Positions 42,874-51,508 of a DNA stretch of 56,361 bases are shown here, piece after piece; the stretch's first letter is position 1; the number at the start of each line of letters is the position of its first letter. The notes beneath the pieces were generated by a model. That model had not been told where the DNA came from and made no database searches. It saw only the letters and a program-made list of their open reading frames with translations. Both the position numbers and the translations under genes were made by a program. Origin of the DNA: an uncultured Eubacterium sp. (GTDB lineage Bacteria; Bacillota; Clostridia; Oscillospirales; Acutalibacteraceae); NCBI GenBank assembly GCA_905233545.1, contig CAJOEV010000016.1:1-56361 (forward strand), given 5' to 3'.

Positions 42874-45162
42874 CTATAATTTCTCAAGCTTTGCAAAGTT
42901 TGCCATAAGCTTCTTTGTTCCCGCTTTATCAAATGCAACCTCAAGCAGAACATCGTTGCCCATCGGCTGGGTTGAAAGAATAACGCCCGTTCCGAAGCTC
43001 TTATGGCGAACAGTGTCACCCGTATTATATTTAACATCCGAAGCTGTTTTTGAAGCTCCTGCCTGCCCGAACTGATGAGCTGCTGACGAACTTTGTTTCG
43101 GGTCGCCAATCTGGCGCGAACGGCTGTATTTGTGGTCTTTTTTCGGCGTTCCGAAGGAATAATAATCGTTATCCGTTTTAAAGCCCGACGAAAAGCCGTA
43201 GCTTTTCTGAACATAAGTGCTTCTGTCGTCGGTTACATCCTGCGGAATTTCTTTAACAAATCTTGATATTGTGTTCCTGTTGGTTGTTCCGTAAAGCATT
43301 CTCTGGCGTGCATTAATAAGATACAGCTTTTCCTTTGCTCTTGTTATTCCGACATATGCAAGACGGCGTTCTTCCTCAAGCTCCTCATCGCTGTATAAAC
43401 TCTGGTTGCCGGGGAATATTCCCTCTTCAAGACCGGGGATGAAAACAACGGGGAATTCAAGTCCCTTCGCGGAATGAAGAGTCATCAGAACAACACAATC
43501 GTCATCCTCGTTATAAGAATCAATGTCCGAAACAAGCGCAACATCTTCAAGAAAATCAGTGAGCGAGAAGCTTTCCTCCTCTTCCTCATACTTGATAAGC
43601 ATTGAAGAAAGCTCGCTGACATTGTTCTTTCTGTCGTCCGCTTTTATCGGGTCCTCTTCATCAAGATAATCAAAATATTTTGTTTTTTCAAGAACTTCCT
43701 GAAGCAAATCATTAACGCTCATTCCGTCCTCTAAGCAGGTCTGAAAATGCTTTATCAGCTCACAGAAATCCTTGAGTTTTCCTGCGCTTCTTGCAGTTTT
43801 TGAAAACTCTTCGGCGTGCTCGCACACCTCAAACGCCGTCATATGATTAAGCGTTGCAATTTCAAGGATATAGGAGAACATTGTGTCGCCTATTCCTCTT
43901 TTCGGAGTGTTAATTATTCTCTGCAAACGGACATTGTCGGCAGGATTGCTGATAACTGCAAAATAGGAAATAATATCTTTTATTTCCTTTCTGTCAAAGA
44001 AACGGTTTCCTCCGATTATCTTATAGGATATGCCCGATTTTGCAAGCATGATTTCTATGTTTCTAGACTGGGCGTTCATACGGTATAAAACAGCGTGGTC
44101 GCGGTAGCTTCTGCCGTTTTTAACATTTTCGTTTATCTCATCAACAATGAACTGAGCCTCATCCATTTCGCTGTTTGCAGTGTATAAAACAACCTTTTCG
44201 CCCGCCTGCCCCGTATATGAAAGCAGGTGTTTATCCGCAAGTCGGGTGTTGTTATTTTTGATAACGGAATTGGCAGCATCGAGAATGTTCTGCTTCGAAC
44301 GGTAGTTTTCAGCAAGCTCAAGCTGAATAACTTTCAGCCCCTCATTTTCATAGCGTTCCTTAAAGCGCATAATGTTCTCAATCGTTGCGCCTCTGAAACG
44401 GTATATACTCTGGTCATCATCACCGACAACACAGATATTATGATACTCGCCTGCAAGCAGATAGGTTAAAACATACTGTGCATAGCTTGTATCCTGATAC
44501 TCATCAACAATAACATATTTAAACTGGTGCTGATAGAGCTGAAGAACATCTTCATTTTCTTTAAGAAGACGAACTGTATTGAAAATCATATCGTCGAAAT
44601 CCATCGCGTCCGCTTTGAGAAGTTCTTTCTGGTATTCTTCATAGCACTGAGCAATTTTAGCTTTTCTGAAATCATTTACCGTTGTGGCTTTATATTCTTT
44701 GCAGTCAACAAGGCTGTCCTTTGCATTGCTGATTTCTGCAAGAATTGAACGGTGGTTTAAAAACTTATCCTCAATACCGAGGGACTTCTGAACGCGCTTC
44801 ATTACACGCTTCTGGTCATCGGTATCATATATTGTGAAATGCTGAGAATATCCCAGTCTGTCGGCAAATCTTCTGAGCATTCTTGCACACATTGAATGGA
44901 AGGTCTGAGCCCATATGTCATTTGCCTCATCACCTACTGTGTTAAGCAGTCTTTCTTTGAGCTCACCTGCCGCCTTGTTAGTAAAGGTTATTGCAAGAAC
45001 CTGCCAGGGGAGCGCATAGCCATCATTTAAAATATGCTCGATTCTTTTAACTATTGTTGCGGTTTTGCCCGTTCCTGCTCCTGCTACAACAAGCACTGGA
45101 CCGTCAACTGCTTCAATAACTTTCTGCTGCTGAATATTCGGTTTTACTGCGTCTTTGTTCAT
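42874..45162 (-). CDS. pcrA: ATP-dependent DNA helicase PcrA/UvrD
   Basis: PcrA is a 3'-5' SF1A helicase used in repair, plasmid replication and removal of stalled RNA polymerase. The 762 residues have Walker A VVAGAGTGKTATIVKR, motif II VIVDEYQDTSYAQ, DDDQSIYRFRGA, LAENYRSKQNIL, and motif VI RRLAYVGITRAKEKLYL. The C-terminus (GDTVRHKSFGTGVILS) is the Tudor-like RNA-polymerase-binding domain. It lies 61 bases downstream of oadB, separated by a CCCTACA hairpin. Confidence 0.97.
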   Translation of the reverse strand: MNKDAVKPNIQQQKVIEAVDGPVLVVAGAGTGKTATIVKRIEHILNDGYALPWQVLAITFTNKAAGELKERLLNTVGDEANDIWAQTFHSMCARMLRRFADRLGYSQHFTIYDTDDQKRVMKRVQKSLGIEDKFLNHRSILAEISNAKDSLVDCKEYKATTVNDFRKAKIAQCYEEYQKELLKADAMDFDDMIFNTVRLLKENEDVLQLYQHQFKYVIVDEYQDTSYAQYVLTYLLAGEYHNICVVGDDDQSIYRFRGATIENIMRFKERYENEGLKVIQLELAENYRSKQNILDAANSVIKNNNTRLADKHLLSYTGQAGEKVVLYTANSEMDEAQFIVDEINENVKNGRSYRDHAVLYRMNAQSRNIEIMLAKSGISYKIIGGNRFFDRKEIKDIISYFAVISNPADNVRLQRIINTPKRGIGDTMFSYILEIATLNHMTAFEVCEHAEEFSKTARSAGKLKDFCELIKHFQTCLEDGMSVNDLLQEVLEKTKYFDYLDEEDPIKADDRKNNVSELSSMLIKYEEEEESFSLTDFLEDVALVSDIDSYNEDDDCVVLMTLHSAKGLEFPVVFIPGLEEGIFPGNQSLYSDEELEEERRLAYVGITRAKEKLYLINARQRMLYGTTNRNTISRFVKEIPQDVTDDRSTYVQKSYGFSSGFKTDNDYYSFGTPKKDHKYSRSRQIGDPKQSSSAAHQFGQAGASKTASDVKYNTGDTVRHKSFGTGVILSTQPMGNDVLLEVAFDKAGTKKLMANFAKLEKL

Positions 45163-45188
45163 TGATTAGTTCCTTAACATAATAAATC

Positions 45189-45215
45189 GGGAGGGTGCGG
45201 AGACCCTCCCCTACA
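45189..45215 (+). repeat. CCCTACA-ended hairpin repeat, copy 4
   Basis: GGAGGGT pairs with ACCCTCC and is followed by CCTACAAATTATTT. The stem sequence differs from the copies at 1484 and 2654, but the fold and ending are kept. Confidence 0.6.
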
Positions 45216-45223
45216 AATTATTT

Positions 45224-46438
45224 TTATCCTAAAAGTGTTAACAAAATACCTGCTGCAACAGCGGAACCGATAACGCCTGATACATTTGGTCCCATTGCAT
45301 GCATAAGAAGGAAGTTTGAAGGATTGTTTTCCTGACCGACCTTCTGGGAAACACGGGCTGCCATAGGAACGGCAGAAACACCTGCAGAGCCGATAAGCGG
45401 ATTTACCTTGCCCTTTGTTAAAACATACATAAGTTTGCCGAAAAGAGTTCCGCCGGCTGTTCCGAAAGCAAATGCAATAAGTCCGAGACCGACAATTTTA
45501 ATTGTGTTCCAATTCAAAAATGCCTGGGCAGAGGTTGTTGCACCAACTGATAAACCAAGCAGAATTGTTACAATGTTCATCAGCTCATTCTGCGCCGCTT
45601 TTGCTATTCTTTCCGTTCTTCCGTTTTCTTTAAGAAGATTTCCTAGCATAAGCATACCGACAAGGGTTGCAGCGTCAGGAAGGAAGAGTGAAACAATAAC
45701 AGTTACCATTATCGGGAATAAAATCTTTTCAGTTTTTGAAACGGGGCGAAGGTTTTCCATAACAACGCTTCGCTCTTTTTTTGTTGTCAGCATTCTCATT
45801 ATCGGAGGCTGAATAACGGGGACGAGCGCCATATATGAATATGCCGCTACTGCAATCGGTCCGAGCATATGGGGCGCCAATTTTGATGTAACAAAAATTG
45901 CTGTCGGTCCGTCCGCACCGCCGATAATAGCTATTGAGCCGGCTTCATTGGGGAAGAATTTCAAAACAATTGCAATAATATATGCAACGAAAATTCCAAG
46001 CTGAGCAGCTGCACCGAGAATAAGGGAGCTCGGTCTTGCGATTAGTGATGTAAAATCGGTCATAGCGCCGATTCCGAGGAAAATCAGCGGAGGATAGATT
46101 CCCGCTTTAACTCCGAAGTATAAAAAGTCCATAAGTCCCGGGGTTAAAACCTTACCGTCGGGAGCGGTGAGCCTTCCTGCAACCAAATCAATAAATCCCT
46201 GCAAATCGTGGTACTGAACGGCAAGATTTGCGCCGGGCAGATTTGCAAGCAGCATTCCGAAAGCAATCGGAATCATAAGCAGCGGCTCAAATCCCTTCTT
46301 TATTCCCAGCCAGAGGAAGAAGAATGCAAAAAGGAGCATAACGAGATTCTTCCAGCCCTCTCCTGTGAAGAAAAAAGCATATCCGCTGTTAAACCATATG
46401 CTTTTTATAACTTCAAAAACACCTTGTAAAACTTCCAT
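45224..46438 (-). CDS. oadB: Na+-translocating decarboxylase, beta subunit
   Basis: The beta subunit decarboxylates carboxybiotin and pumps Na+ outward. The 404-residue protein has about nine or ten hydrophobic segments. IIGGADGPTAIFVTS contains the Asp essential for Na+ transport, and GLSVGATTSAQAFLN and HAMGPNVSGVIGSAV match the family. The gene follows oadG by 10 bases. No alpha (carboxyltransferase) or biotin-carrier gene is in the window, so the substrate (oxaloacetate, methylmalonyl-CoA or glutaconyl-CoA) cannot be set. AGGAGA supports the start. Confidence 0.94.
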   Translation of the reverse strand: MEVLQGVFEVIKSIWFNSGYAFFFTGEGWKNLVMLLFAFFFLWLGIKKGFEPLLMIPIAFGMLLANLPGANLAVQYHDLQGFIDLVAGRLTAPDGKVLTPGLMDFLYFGVKAGIYPPLIFLGIGAMTDFTSLIARPSSLILGAAAQLGIFVAYIIAIVLKFFPNEAGSIAIIGGADGPTAIFVTSKLAPHMLGPIAVAAYSYMALVPVIQPPIMRMLTTKKERSVVMENLRPVSKTEKILFPIMVTVIVSLFLPDAATLVGMLMLGNLLKENGRTERIAKAAQNELMNIVTILLGLSVGATTSAQAFLNWNTIKIVGLGLIAFAFGTAGGTLFGKLMYVLTKGKVNPLIGSAGVSAVPMAARVSQKVGQENNPSNFLLMHAMGPNVSGVIGSAVAAGILLTLLG

Positions 46439-46448
46439 ATATGTTCTC

Positions 46449-46892
46449 CTAGAACGGCTTTGTATTCTGCATAATAGCAGCCATAGCCCAAGGATTGCGT
46501 GTGTTTATCGGGTTTTTGCGAATTGATGTTGCAGGTGTTATACTCTTAACAACTGCATTTTCGCCCTCCATCATATAAACAGCCGCAGAAATGGCAGCAA
46601 CAACTTCTTCGCTGATGCCCTGAGTCTGTTCAGCAGGTGCCGAAACAGGCGCAGTGTCTGCGTTGTTAAACGGAGAAACGACCTTTAAATCCTGAGTCAT
46701 AATAGCCTTCTCTTCTTTCTTTTTTCCTTTTTTATTCTGAGTTTTTGAAATTGTTTTCGAGAACAAACTGAAAACAATTATCAGAATAGTTAATATCAAT
46801 AAAACCACTAAAAATCCCGAAACAACAACAGTTGAAGTGAAGCCCGCAGAGGTATCGGGAAGCAGAGTTGTTTTAAGCAAAAATAAATCCAT
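46449..46892 (-). CDS. Na+-translocating decarboxylase, gamma subunit (OadG family)
   Basis: The 147-residue product has one N-terminal membrane segment (STVVVSGFLVVLLILTILII, about 19-42), a charged Lys-rich stretch and a Pro/Ala linker. It ends with an accessory part (EEVVAAISAAVYMMEG and RNPWAMAAIMQNTKPF) typical of clostridial OadG proteins. Gamma anchors the carboxyltransferase and helps assembly. It is the first gene of the pair with oadB and has its own promoter, facing away from the small peptide gene at 47042. Confidence 0.88.
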   Translation of the reverse strand: MDLFLLKTTLLPDTSAGFTSTVVVSGFLVVLLILTILIIVFSLFSKTISKTQNKKGKKKEEKAIMTQDLKVVSPFNNADTAPVSAPAEQTQGISEEVVAAISAAVYMMEGENAVVKSITPATSIRKNPINTRNPWAMAAIMQNTKPF

Positions 46893-46929
46893 ATCAAAAC
46901 TACCCCATTATAATAGAATAATCATCTGT

Positions 46930-46958
46930 ATTATAAATCAACTCTCACTATATTTCAA
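46930..46958 (-). promoter_or_regulatory. Sigma-A promoter of oadG-oadB
   Basis: On the minus strand TTGAAA (46958-46953), a 17-base spacer and a consensus TATAAT (46935-46930) lie 37 bases before the oadG start. Confidence 0.8.
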
Positions 46959-46981
46959 CAAAAAAATTAAACAAATTTCTA

Positions 46982-47010
46982 TTGATTTCTTCTTATAATA
47001 TGTTTATAAT
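46982..47010 (+). promoter_or_regulatory. Sigma-A promoter of the 44-residue membrane peptide gene
   Basis: TTGATT (46982-46987), a 17-base spacer and a consensus TATAAT (47005-47010) lie 31 bases before the ATG. The promoter is 23 bases from the divergent oadG promoter. Confidence 0.8.
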
Positions 47011-47041
47011 ATTAATAAGTTAAAATAAAGGGGGAACAAAA

Positions 47042-47176
47042 ATGAGCAAAGAAGCAATGATTATTGCAATTCTTATTGCGCTGATAATTCTTTGGTTTAC
47101 CGAAACACTCGGTATGCACAAAACCTCCCGTATTCTTTCAGGAGCAATAGATTTAGGTTTTGCCGTTCTACGATAG
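47042..47176 (+). CDS. Small membrane peptide, 44 residues, undescribed
   Basis: A complete small gene: a consensus promoter, AAGGGGG seven bases before the ATG, a 44-codon frame and a strong terminator starting four bases after the stop. The peptide starts MSKEAMIIAILIALIILWFT, a single hydrophobic segment of about 15 residues (5-19). A polar middle (ETLGMHKTSR) and a moderately hydrophobic tail (ILSGAIDLGFAVLR) that may lie along the membrane follow. It has no cysteines and no signal cleavage site. I do not recognise it. It is divergent from oadG-oadB, so a role near the Na+ pump or a membrane regulator or toxin-like peptide are options; none is shown. Confidence 0.8.
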   Translation: MSKEAMIIAILIALIILWFTETLGMHKTSRILSGAIDLGFAVLR

Positions 47177-47179
47177 CAA

Positions 47180-47207
47180 AACCCCTCGGCTTGTCAGCCG
47201 AGGGGTT
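47180..47207. terminator. Strong bidirectional intrinsic terminator
   Basis: Twelve-base arms (AACCCCTCGGCT and its complement) and a four-base loop, followed by TATTTTTTT on the plus strand and TTTTGC on the minus strand. It ends the small peptide gene and the convergent lipid-kinase gene. Confidence 0.9.
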
Positions 47208-47213
47208 ATTTTT

Positions 47214-48173
47214 TTATTTATTTATTACGCAAAGCTTTAATGCTTTTTCTTTAACGGAAAGATTAATCTCGCTGTATTCAAAATTTTCTCCATCGCAATT
47301 GCCAAGAAGATTGGAGCCATCCTCCATCCATATTCTTCCCGACTTGATGTAGCCGTTTTTGAATTCCTTGCTTGTTTTTTCGTTTGCTTCTCCTGCTGAA
47401 TACTTCGGAATCAGCGGAAGCGCTTTAATAAGGGACAGCCCGTTGACTAATGTAAAATCAAGCAGTCCGTCATCAAGTTCGGAATTTGGAGCGGGACAAA
47501 AGCCTCCGCCGTAGTAGCTTGCATTACATATTGCAAAAAGCGCATAATCGCGGTTGTTTTCTTTGAATGAGTATTCCTCGCCCGTTTCCTTGTTCACGCA
47601 GTTAATATCAAAGCTGATTTTATAGTGAATGGGTTTCATAACAGCGGGAATAATTGCCAGAGAATATGCATTGTGACCGAGTTTCGGGTGCTTCTGAGCC
47701 ATTTTTCTTCCGATTGTTTCAACAACAGTATCAAGTCCGAACGACATAACATTTATACCGATTTCACCGTTATAATCGATTAAATCAATATCCTTAACAT
47801 CATATGTCGGGTGACCGTCAAACAAGCCGAGTACAGAAATGATCTTTTCGATGTCGATTTTCGTTGTATTATAGACTTTTTTTGCAAAGTCATTGCCCGT
47901 TCCGAAAGGAAGAAGCATCATCGGAGTTTCACTGAATGCAAGACCTCCTGCAACCTCGTGAACGGTTCCGTCACCTCCGCAGGCTACAACAACGCAGTCT
48001 TTTCCGTATTCCTTTGCATATTTCGATGCAATACTCTTTGCATCGCCCCTTGCCTGTGTTTCTTCAATTATCATTTCGTTTTCGCTTCCCCGAAACGCCG
48101 ATTTTATTCTCGACATAATTCTCGCCTTATCGTCGTTTCCCGCAATGGGGTTGATAATAAATATGTATTTCAC
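47214..48173 (-). CDS. Diacylglycerol/lipid kinase, DgkB/YegS type
   Basis: The 319-residue cytosolic kinase has the N-terminal FIINPIAGNDDKARI, the nucleotide motif VVACGGDGTVHEVAGGL and LLPFGTGNDFAKKV. The C-terminal lipid-binding half contains DDGLLDFTLVNGL. In Firmicutes DgkB recycles diacylglycerol released by lipoteichoic acid synthesis. The start codon is GTG at 48173, with GAGGAG upstream. It is the last gene of the minus-strand block, 84 bases after galK; that gap shows no structure I can name. Confidence 0.88.
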   Translation of the reverse strand: MKYIFIINPIAGNDDKARIMSRIKSAFRGSENEMIIEETQARGDAKSIASKYAKEYGKDCVVVACGGDGTVHEVAGGLAFSETPMMLLPFGTGNDFAKKVYNTTKIDIEKIISVLGLFDGHPTYDVKDIDLIDYNGEIGINVMSFGLDTVVETIGRKMAQKHPKLGHNAYSLAIIPAVMKPIHYKISFDINCVNKETGEEYSFKENNRDYALFAICNASYYGGGFCPAPNSELDDGLLDFTLVNGLSLIKALPLIPKYSAGEANEKTSKEFKNGYIKSGRIWMEDGSNLLGNCDGENFEYSEINLSVKEKALKLCVINK

Positions 48174-48257
48174 CTGTAAATATTCTCCTCGTAGTCCTCT
48201 TTAAATAGCTAAAACGCCAACACCTGCCTTGATAGCGTATATTTCGTTAGCGCCTGA

Positions 48258-49538
48258 TTAGATAACCTGTGTTCCGCCGACAGGACGAATAATCAGAACA
48301 TAACAGTTGCCCTTGCCGAAAATGTCTTCCATAGCTTTTTTATATGTATCAAGAAGAGCATTGGGTACAAAAGCCTGTATCGTTCCTGCAAATCCGCCGC
48401 CGTGAACTCTCCACGCGCCCTTGCCTTTGAGGATTTCCTCGCTTACTGCAAGCGCAAGGGACAGTTTTTGCTCAGTCGGATTTTTCGGTGTGTAAACATT
48501 CTGATTGAGTGTAAATGATGAAATACCCGATTCAATAATTATGCTCTTAAATCCTTCAAAATCGCCGTTTTCAAGGCATTCAACAGCTGCGTCAACTCTT
48601 CTGTTTTCGTTATAGAAATGAATTGCGCGAAGCAATGCCCTGTCATTTACCTTATTCTGAAGTTCGGGGATTGCAGCCATAAAATCTTCATAAGAGATTT
48701 CTCTCAAAACACTTTTGCCCATAGCCTTTGCAACGGATTCCATCTCGTTTCTTACTGCTGCATAATCATCAGTTAAATCAGAGTGGTTTCCGCCTGTGTC
48801 AACAATGCAAAGTGAATGACCCGATTTTGAAAAATCAAAATCAACCTTCTTGATAACAGGCTCGCTTGTTGATTTGAAATCAATTGTAACAAAGGTTCCA
48901 ACCGATGAAGCCATCTGGTCAAGAAGTCCGCAGGGCTTTCCGAAAAATGCATTTTCGGAATACTGAGCAACCTTTGCAATATCAACTTCACTTACCTTAC
49001 CGTCATTATAGAGGTATGAAAGAACAGTTCCGAGAAGCACCTCGAATGCCGCTGAGGAGGAAAGTCCGGAACCGCCCATAACATCGCTTGCAGTGCATGC
49101 ATCAAAGCCCCTGACCTCATAGCCAAGCTCTTTTATTCCTGCTGCAACACCCTGAACAAGGGTTGTTGAATCGCCGAATCTATTCTCGTCGGGAGTTAAA
49201 TTATTAAGGTCAACAACATTCATTTTATGACCCTTTGATTTAACTCTGATGATATTATCTTCGTTCTTACTTACAACTGCAATTGCATCAAGATTAATCG
49301 ATGCTGCAAGAACCTTACCGTTGTTGTGGTCGGTGTGGTTTCCGCAGACCTCGGTTCTTCCGGGTGCGCTCATAATGCAGACATCTCTGTTAAATCCGAA
49401 GAGTTCACCGAAGGTATTAAGCACTTCGATATATCTCGGTTTCTGAGCTTTTACAGCTTCATCAAGAACGTAAACAGCTTTAAGATTCTCATCAAATTTG
49501 TTTTCTTTTATTGCGGTAATTAATTCCTTAACCTTCAT
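48258..49538 (-). CDS. galK: Galactokinase
   Basis: GalK phosphorylates galactose at C1 in the Leloir pathway. The 426 residues (slightly longer than the E. coli enzyme) have the GHMP motifs: APGRTEVCGNHTDHNNG near the N-terminus, DVMGGSGLSSSAAFEVLLG for ATP, and HGGGFAGTIQAFVP at the C-terminus. No galT, galE or transporter is nearby; it instead follows a membrane protein and aromatic genes. A GAGG ribosome site precedes the ATG. Confidence 0.93.
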   Translation of the reverse strand: MKVKELITAIKENKFDENLKAVYVLDEAVKAQKPRYIEVLNTFGELFGFNRDVCIMSAPGRTEVCGNHTDHNNGKVLAASINLDAIAVVSKNEDNIIRVKSKGHKMNVVDLNNLTPDENRFGDSTTLVQGVAAGIKELGYEVRGFDACTASDVMGGSGLSSSAAFEVLLGTVLSYLYNDGKVSEVDIAKVAQYSENAFFGKPCGLLDQMASSVGTFVTIDFKSTSEPVIKKVDFDFSKSGHSLCIVDTGGNHSDLTDDYAAVRNEMESVAKAMGKSVLREISYEDFMAAIPELQNKVNDRALLRAIHFYNENRRVDAAVECLENGDFEGFKSIIIESGISSFTLNQNVYTPKNPTEQKLSLALAVSEEILKGKGAWRVHGGGFAGTIQAFVPNALLDTYKKAMEDIFGKGNCYVLIIRPVGGTQVI

Positions 49539-49549
49539 AATTTATACCT

Positions 49550-50320
49550 CTATAAAACAATTCTATATTTTTCTTTTGTGCTGTAAATTAACAGCGTCTG
49601 ATTCATCTGTCTTGACTTAATACCATAGAAAATATTAAAGAAAAAACTCGTAAATCCGGTAAAACCGACTATTATCATAAGCAACACAATGAACTGTGTT
49701 GAAAATGGATTTGTGAATGCCGCACCGAGCTTTGTGTAAACATACAGTCTCGGAGCATAGCCCAGAAGAGAAAGAAGCGCATAATAAATATAGTCATACT
49801 TCATTGAGCCATAGTACTTTGAAACCATACCAAGCGGGATTACAGGAATAAGCCTTGTGCCCGAGAGGAAATACGGATTACCGTTCCCCTTAAACTGAAT
49901 CCAATCGCGAATGAACTTAATTTTCTTAATATTAAGTATCATTCCTGCCCAGCCGCCGCCAATCCACATTCCTTCAAAGTATTTTACTGTGAAGAAAAAC
50001 AGGCTGAACACAGCGTTAATAAGCAATGCTTTATCAAGCGGAAAAACCAGTCCCGATATTGCACACAAAAAGCTCATCGGAATCGGAAGCTGACACTTTG
50101 CAATATACAGCGCAAAAATGCAGATTAGTATTTCCCTTTCGGTGTCAAGCCTTGCAACCGCCGTGTCTATCTTTGTCAGCAGGCTGATAATTGTGTTAAA
50201 TCTCGTTTCAAGCATGGTATGATTTGCAAGCACAATTGAAAGAAAAATAAGCAATCCAACCGTTATCAGTGCAATTATCATCGATATTAAATTTGTTTGG
50301 TGGCGCTTTGCTCTTTTCAT
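49550..50320 (-). CDS. TVP38/TMEM64 (DedA-like) membrane protein
   Basis: The 256-residue protein has about five or six hydrophobic segments. It carries the VTT-domain pattern: an entry loop with ISGLVFPLDKALLINAVF and the re-entrant motif FLSGTRLIPVIPLGMVSKYYG, with the conserved Arg-x-x-Pro. Such proteins are thought to move or scramble lipids. It lies 26 bases after pheA and 11 bases before galK. GGGAGG supports the start. Confidence 0.82.
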   Translation of the reverse strand: MKRAKRHQTNLISMIIALITVGLLIFLSIVLANHTMLETRFNTIISLLTKIDTAVARLDTEREILICIFALYIAKCQLPIPMSFLCAISGLVFPLDKALLINAVFSLFFFTVKYFEGMWIGGGWAGMILNIKKIKFIRDWIQFKGNGNPYFLSGTRLIPVIPLGMVSKYYGSMKYDYIYYALLSLLGYAPRLYVYTKLGAAFTNPFSTQFIVLLMIIVGFTGFTSFFFNIFYGIKSRQMNQTLLIYSTKEKYRIVL

Positions 50321-50346
50321 ACGCCGTCCCTCCCAAATTCAGTAAA

Positions 50347-51492
50347 TTATTCTGTGCAGATTTCGTGATAGTTTCCGAGGAAGGTGAATTCTTCAAGCTC
50401 GTCATACAGAGCACAGAGCAAATCAATCGTTTCCTCATCGTTAACATTACCGAGAATATCAACATAAAACAAATAGTCAAACTTTCCGTTCGCAACGGGG
50501 CGTGACTCAAGCTTTGTCAGGTTAAGACCCGACATTGAAAATCTTCCGAGAACTCTGTAAAGTGAGCCCGTTGTATGCGGAGCAGAGAAAATAAGCGAAA
50601 TCTTCTGAGCATCCTCATCAATAACAAGTTCCTTAGAAATTACTATGAAACGGGTTGTGTTATTAGTAATATTCTGAATACCTTTTCTCAGAACCTTGAG
50701 CCCGTATTTCTTTGCCGCCTCTTCCGAACAGATTGCGGCAATATTATTCTTATCGCTTTCGGCAACATATTTTGCAGCTGCCGCTGTATTTGAATAGTTT
50801 ATTCCCGTGAAATCAAAATTCTTTATAAACGAACTGCACTGTGAAAGCGCCTGGGGATGAGAATAAACATTTTCGATTTTTTCATATTCGCTTTCGGGCT
50901 TTGCACAAAGGCAGTGTTCAACCTTTAAATTATATGAGCCTACAACATAGAATCGGTATTTCATAATAAGGTCATATGCCTCGTGAACAGAACCCGCTGT
51001 TGAGTTTTCAACAGGAATTACGCCGAATTTTGCCTTTTTCTGATTCACCGCTTCAAAAACATTTTCAAACTGCTTATAAAACTGAATCGGTGAATCGTGA
51101 AAAATTGCTTTTCCTGCGGTTTCACTGTATGCGCCCTCAACACCCTGACATGCAATCGGCGCTCCGTTTGCAGTTATTCTCAGTTTTTTGTTTCTTTCGG
51201 CGTCTTCAACAATTGCTCTGAGCTCGCTTCCGCCGCCGATTATCTTATGCTGAATTGCTCGCGAAGCATCCATTGTTGCACAATAAATTGTTTTAATAGT
51301 ATCCCCGTATTTTCCGCATTTTTCCCCGACTTTGTCGAGAATTTCCTGCTCCCTTGTTGAATTGAGAACGGGGATATTGTTTTTAACCTTGTATTCTGCA
51401 ACATCCTCTGCAACCTTCATGCGCCTGATTAAAAGCGGAATAAGCTGCTCGTCTATTTCATCTATCTCTTTTCTGAGTTCTGATAAATCCAT
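50347..51492 (-). CDS. pheA: Bifunctional chorismate mutase/prephenate dehydratase
   Basis: PheA converts chorismate through prephenate to phenylpyruvate. The 381 residues contain an AroQ-type mutase (LRKEIDEIDEQLIPLLIRRM, about 1-85), a dehydratase domain (GVEGAYSETAGKAIF; IPVENSTAGSVHEAYDLI; NNTTRFIVISKE, about 110-285) and a C-terminal ACT domain with the ESRP motif (LTKLESRPVANGKFDYLF) for phenylalanine feedback. It is the fifth gene of the aromatic operon. Confidence 0.96.
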   Translation of the reverse strand: MDLSELRKEIDEIDEQLIPLLIRRMKVAEDVAEYKVKNNIPVLNSTREQEILDKVGEKCGKYGDTIKTIYCATMDASRAIQHKIIGGGSELRAIVEDAERNKKLRITANGAPIACQGVEGAYSETAGKAIFHDSPIQFYKQFENVFEAVNQKKAKFGVIPVENSTAGSVHEAYDLIMKYRFYVVGSYNLKVEHCLCAKPESEYEKIENVYSHPQALSQCSSFIKNFDFTGINYSNTAAAAKYVAESDKNNIAAICSEEAAKKYGLKVLRKGIQNITNNTTRFIVISKELVIDEDAQKISLIFSAPHTTGSLYRVLGRFSMSGLNLTKLESRPVANGKFDYLFYVDILGNVNDEETIDLLCALYDELEEFTFLGNYHEICTE

Positions 51493-51508
51493 TAAAAATT
51501 GTTTTCCT

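Noticed and set aside
42798-43214. Minus-strand frame ending in WSVVSGQ-type repeats
   Set aside because: It is an out-of-frame shadow of pcrA running into the TGGTCAG heptamers; the repeated peptide is just the translated DNA repeat.
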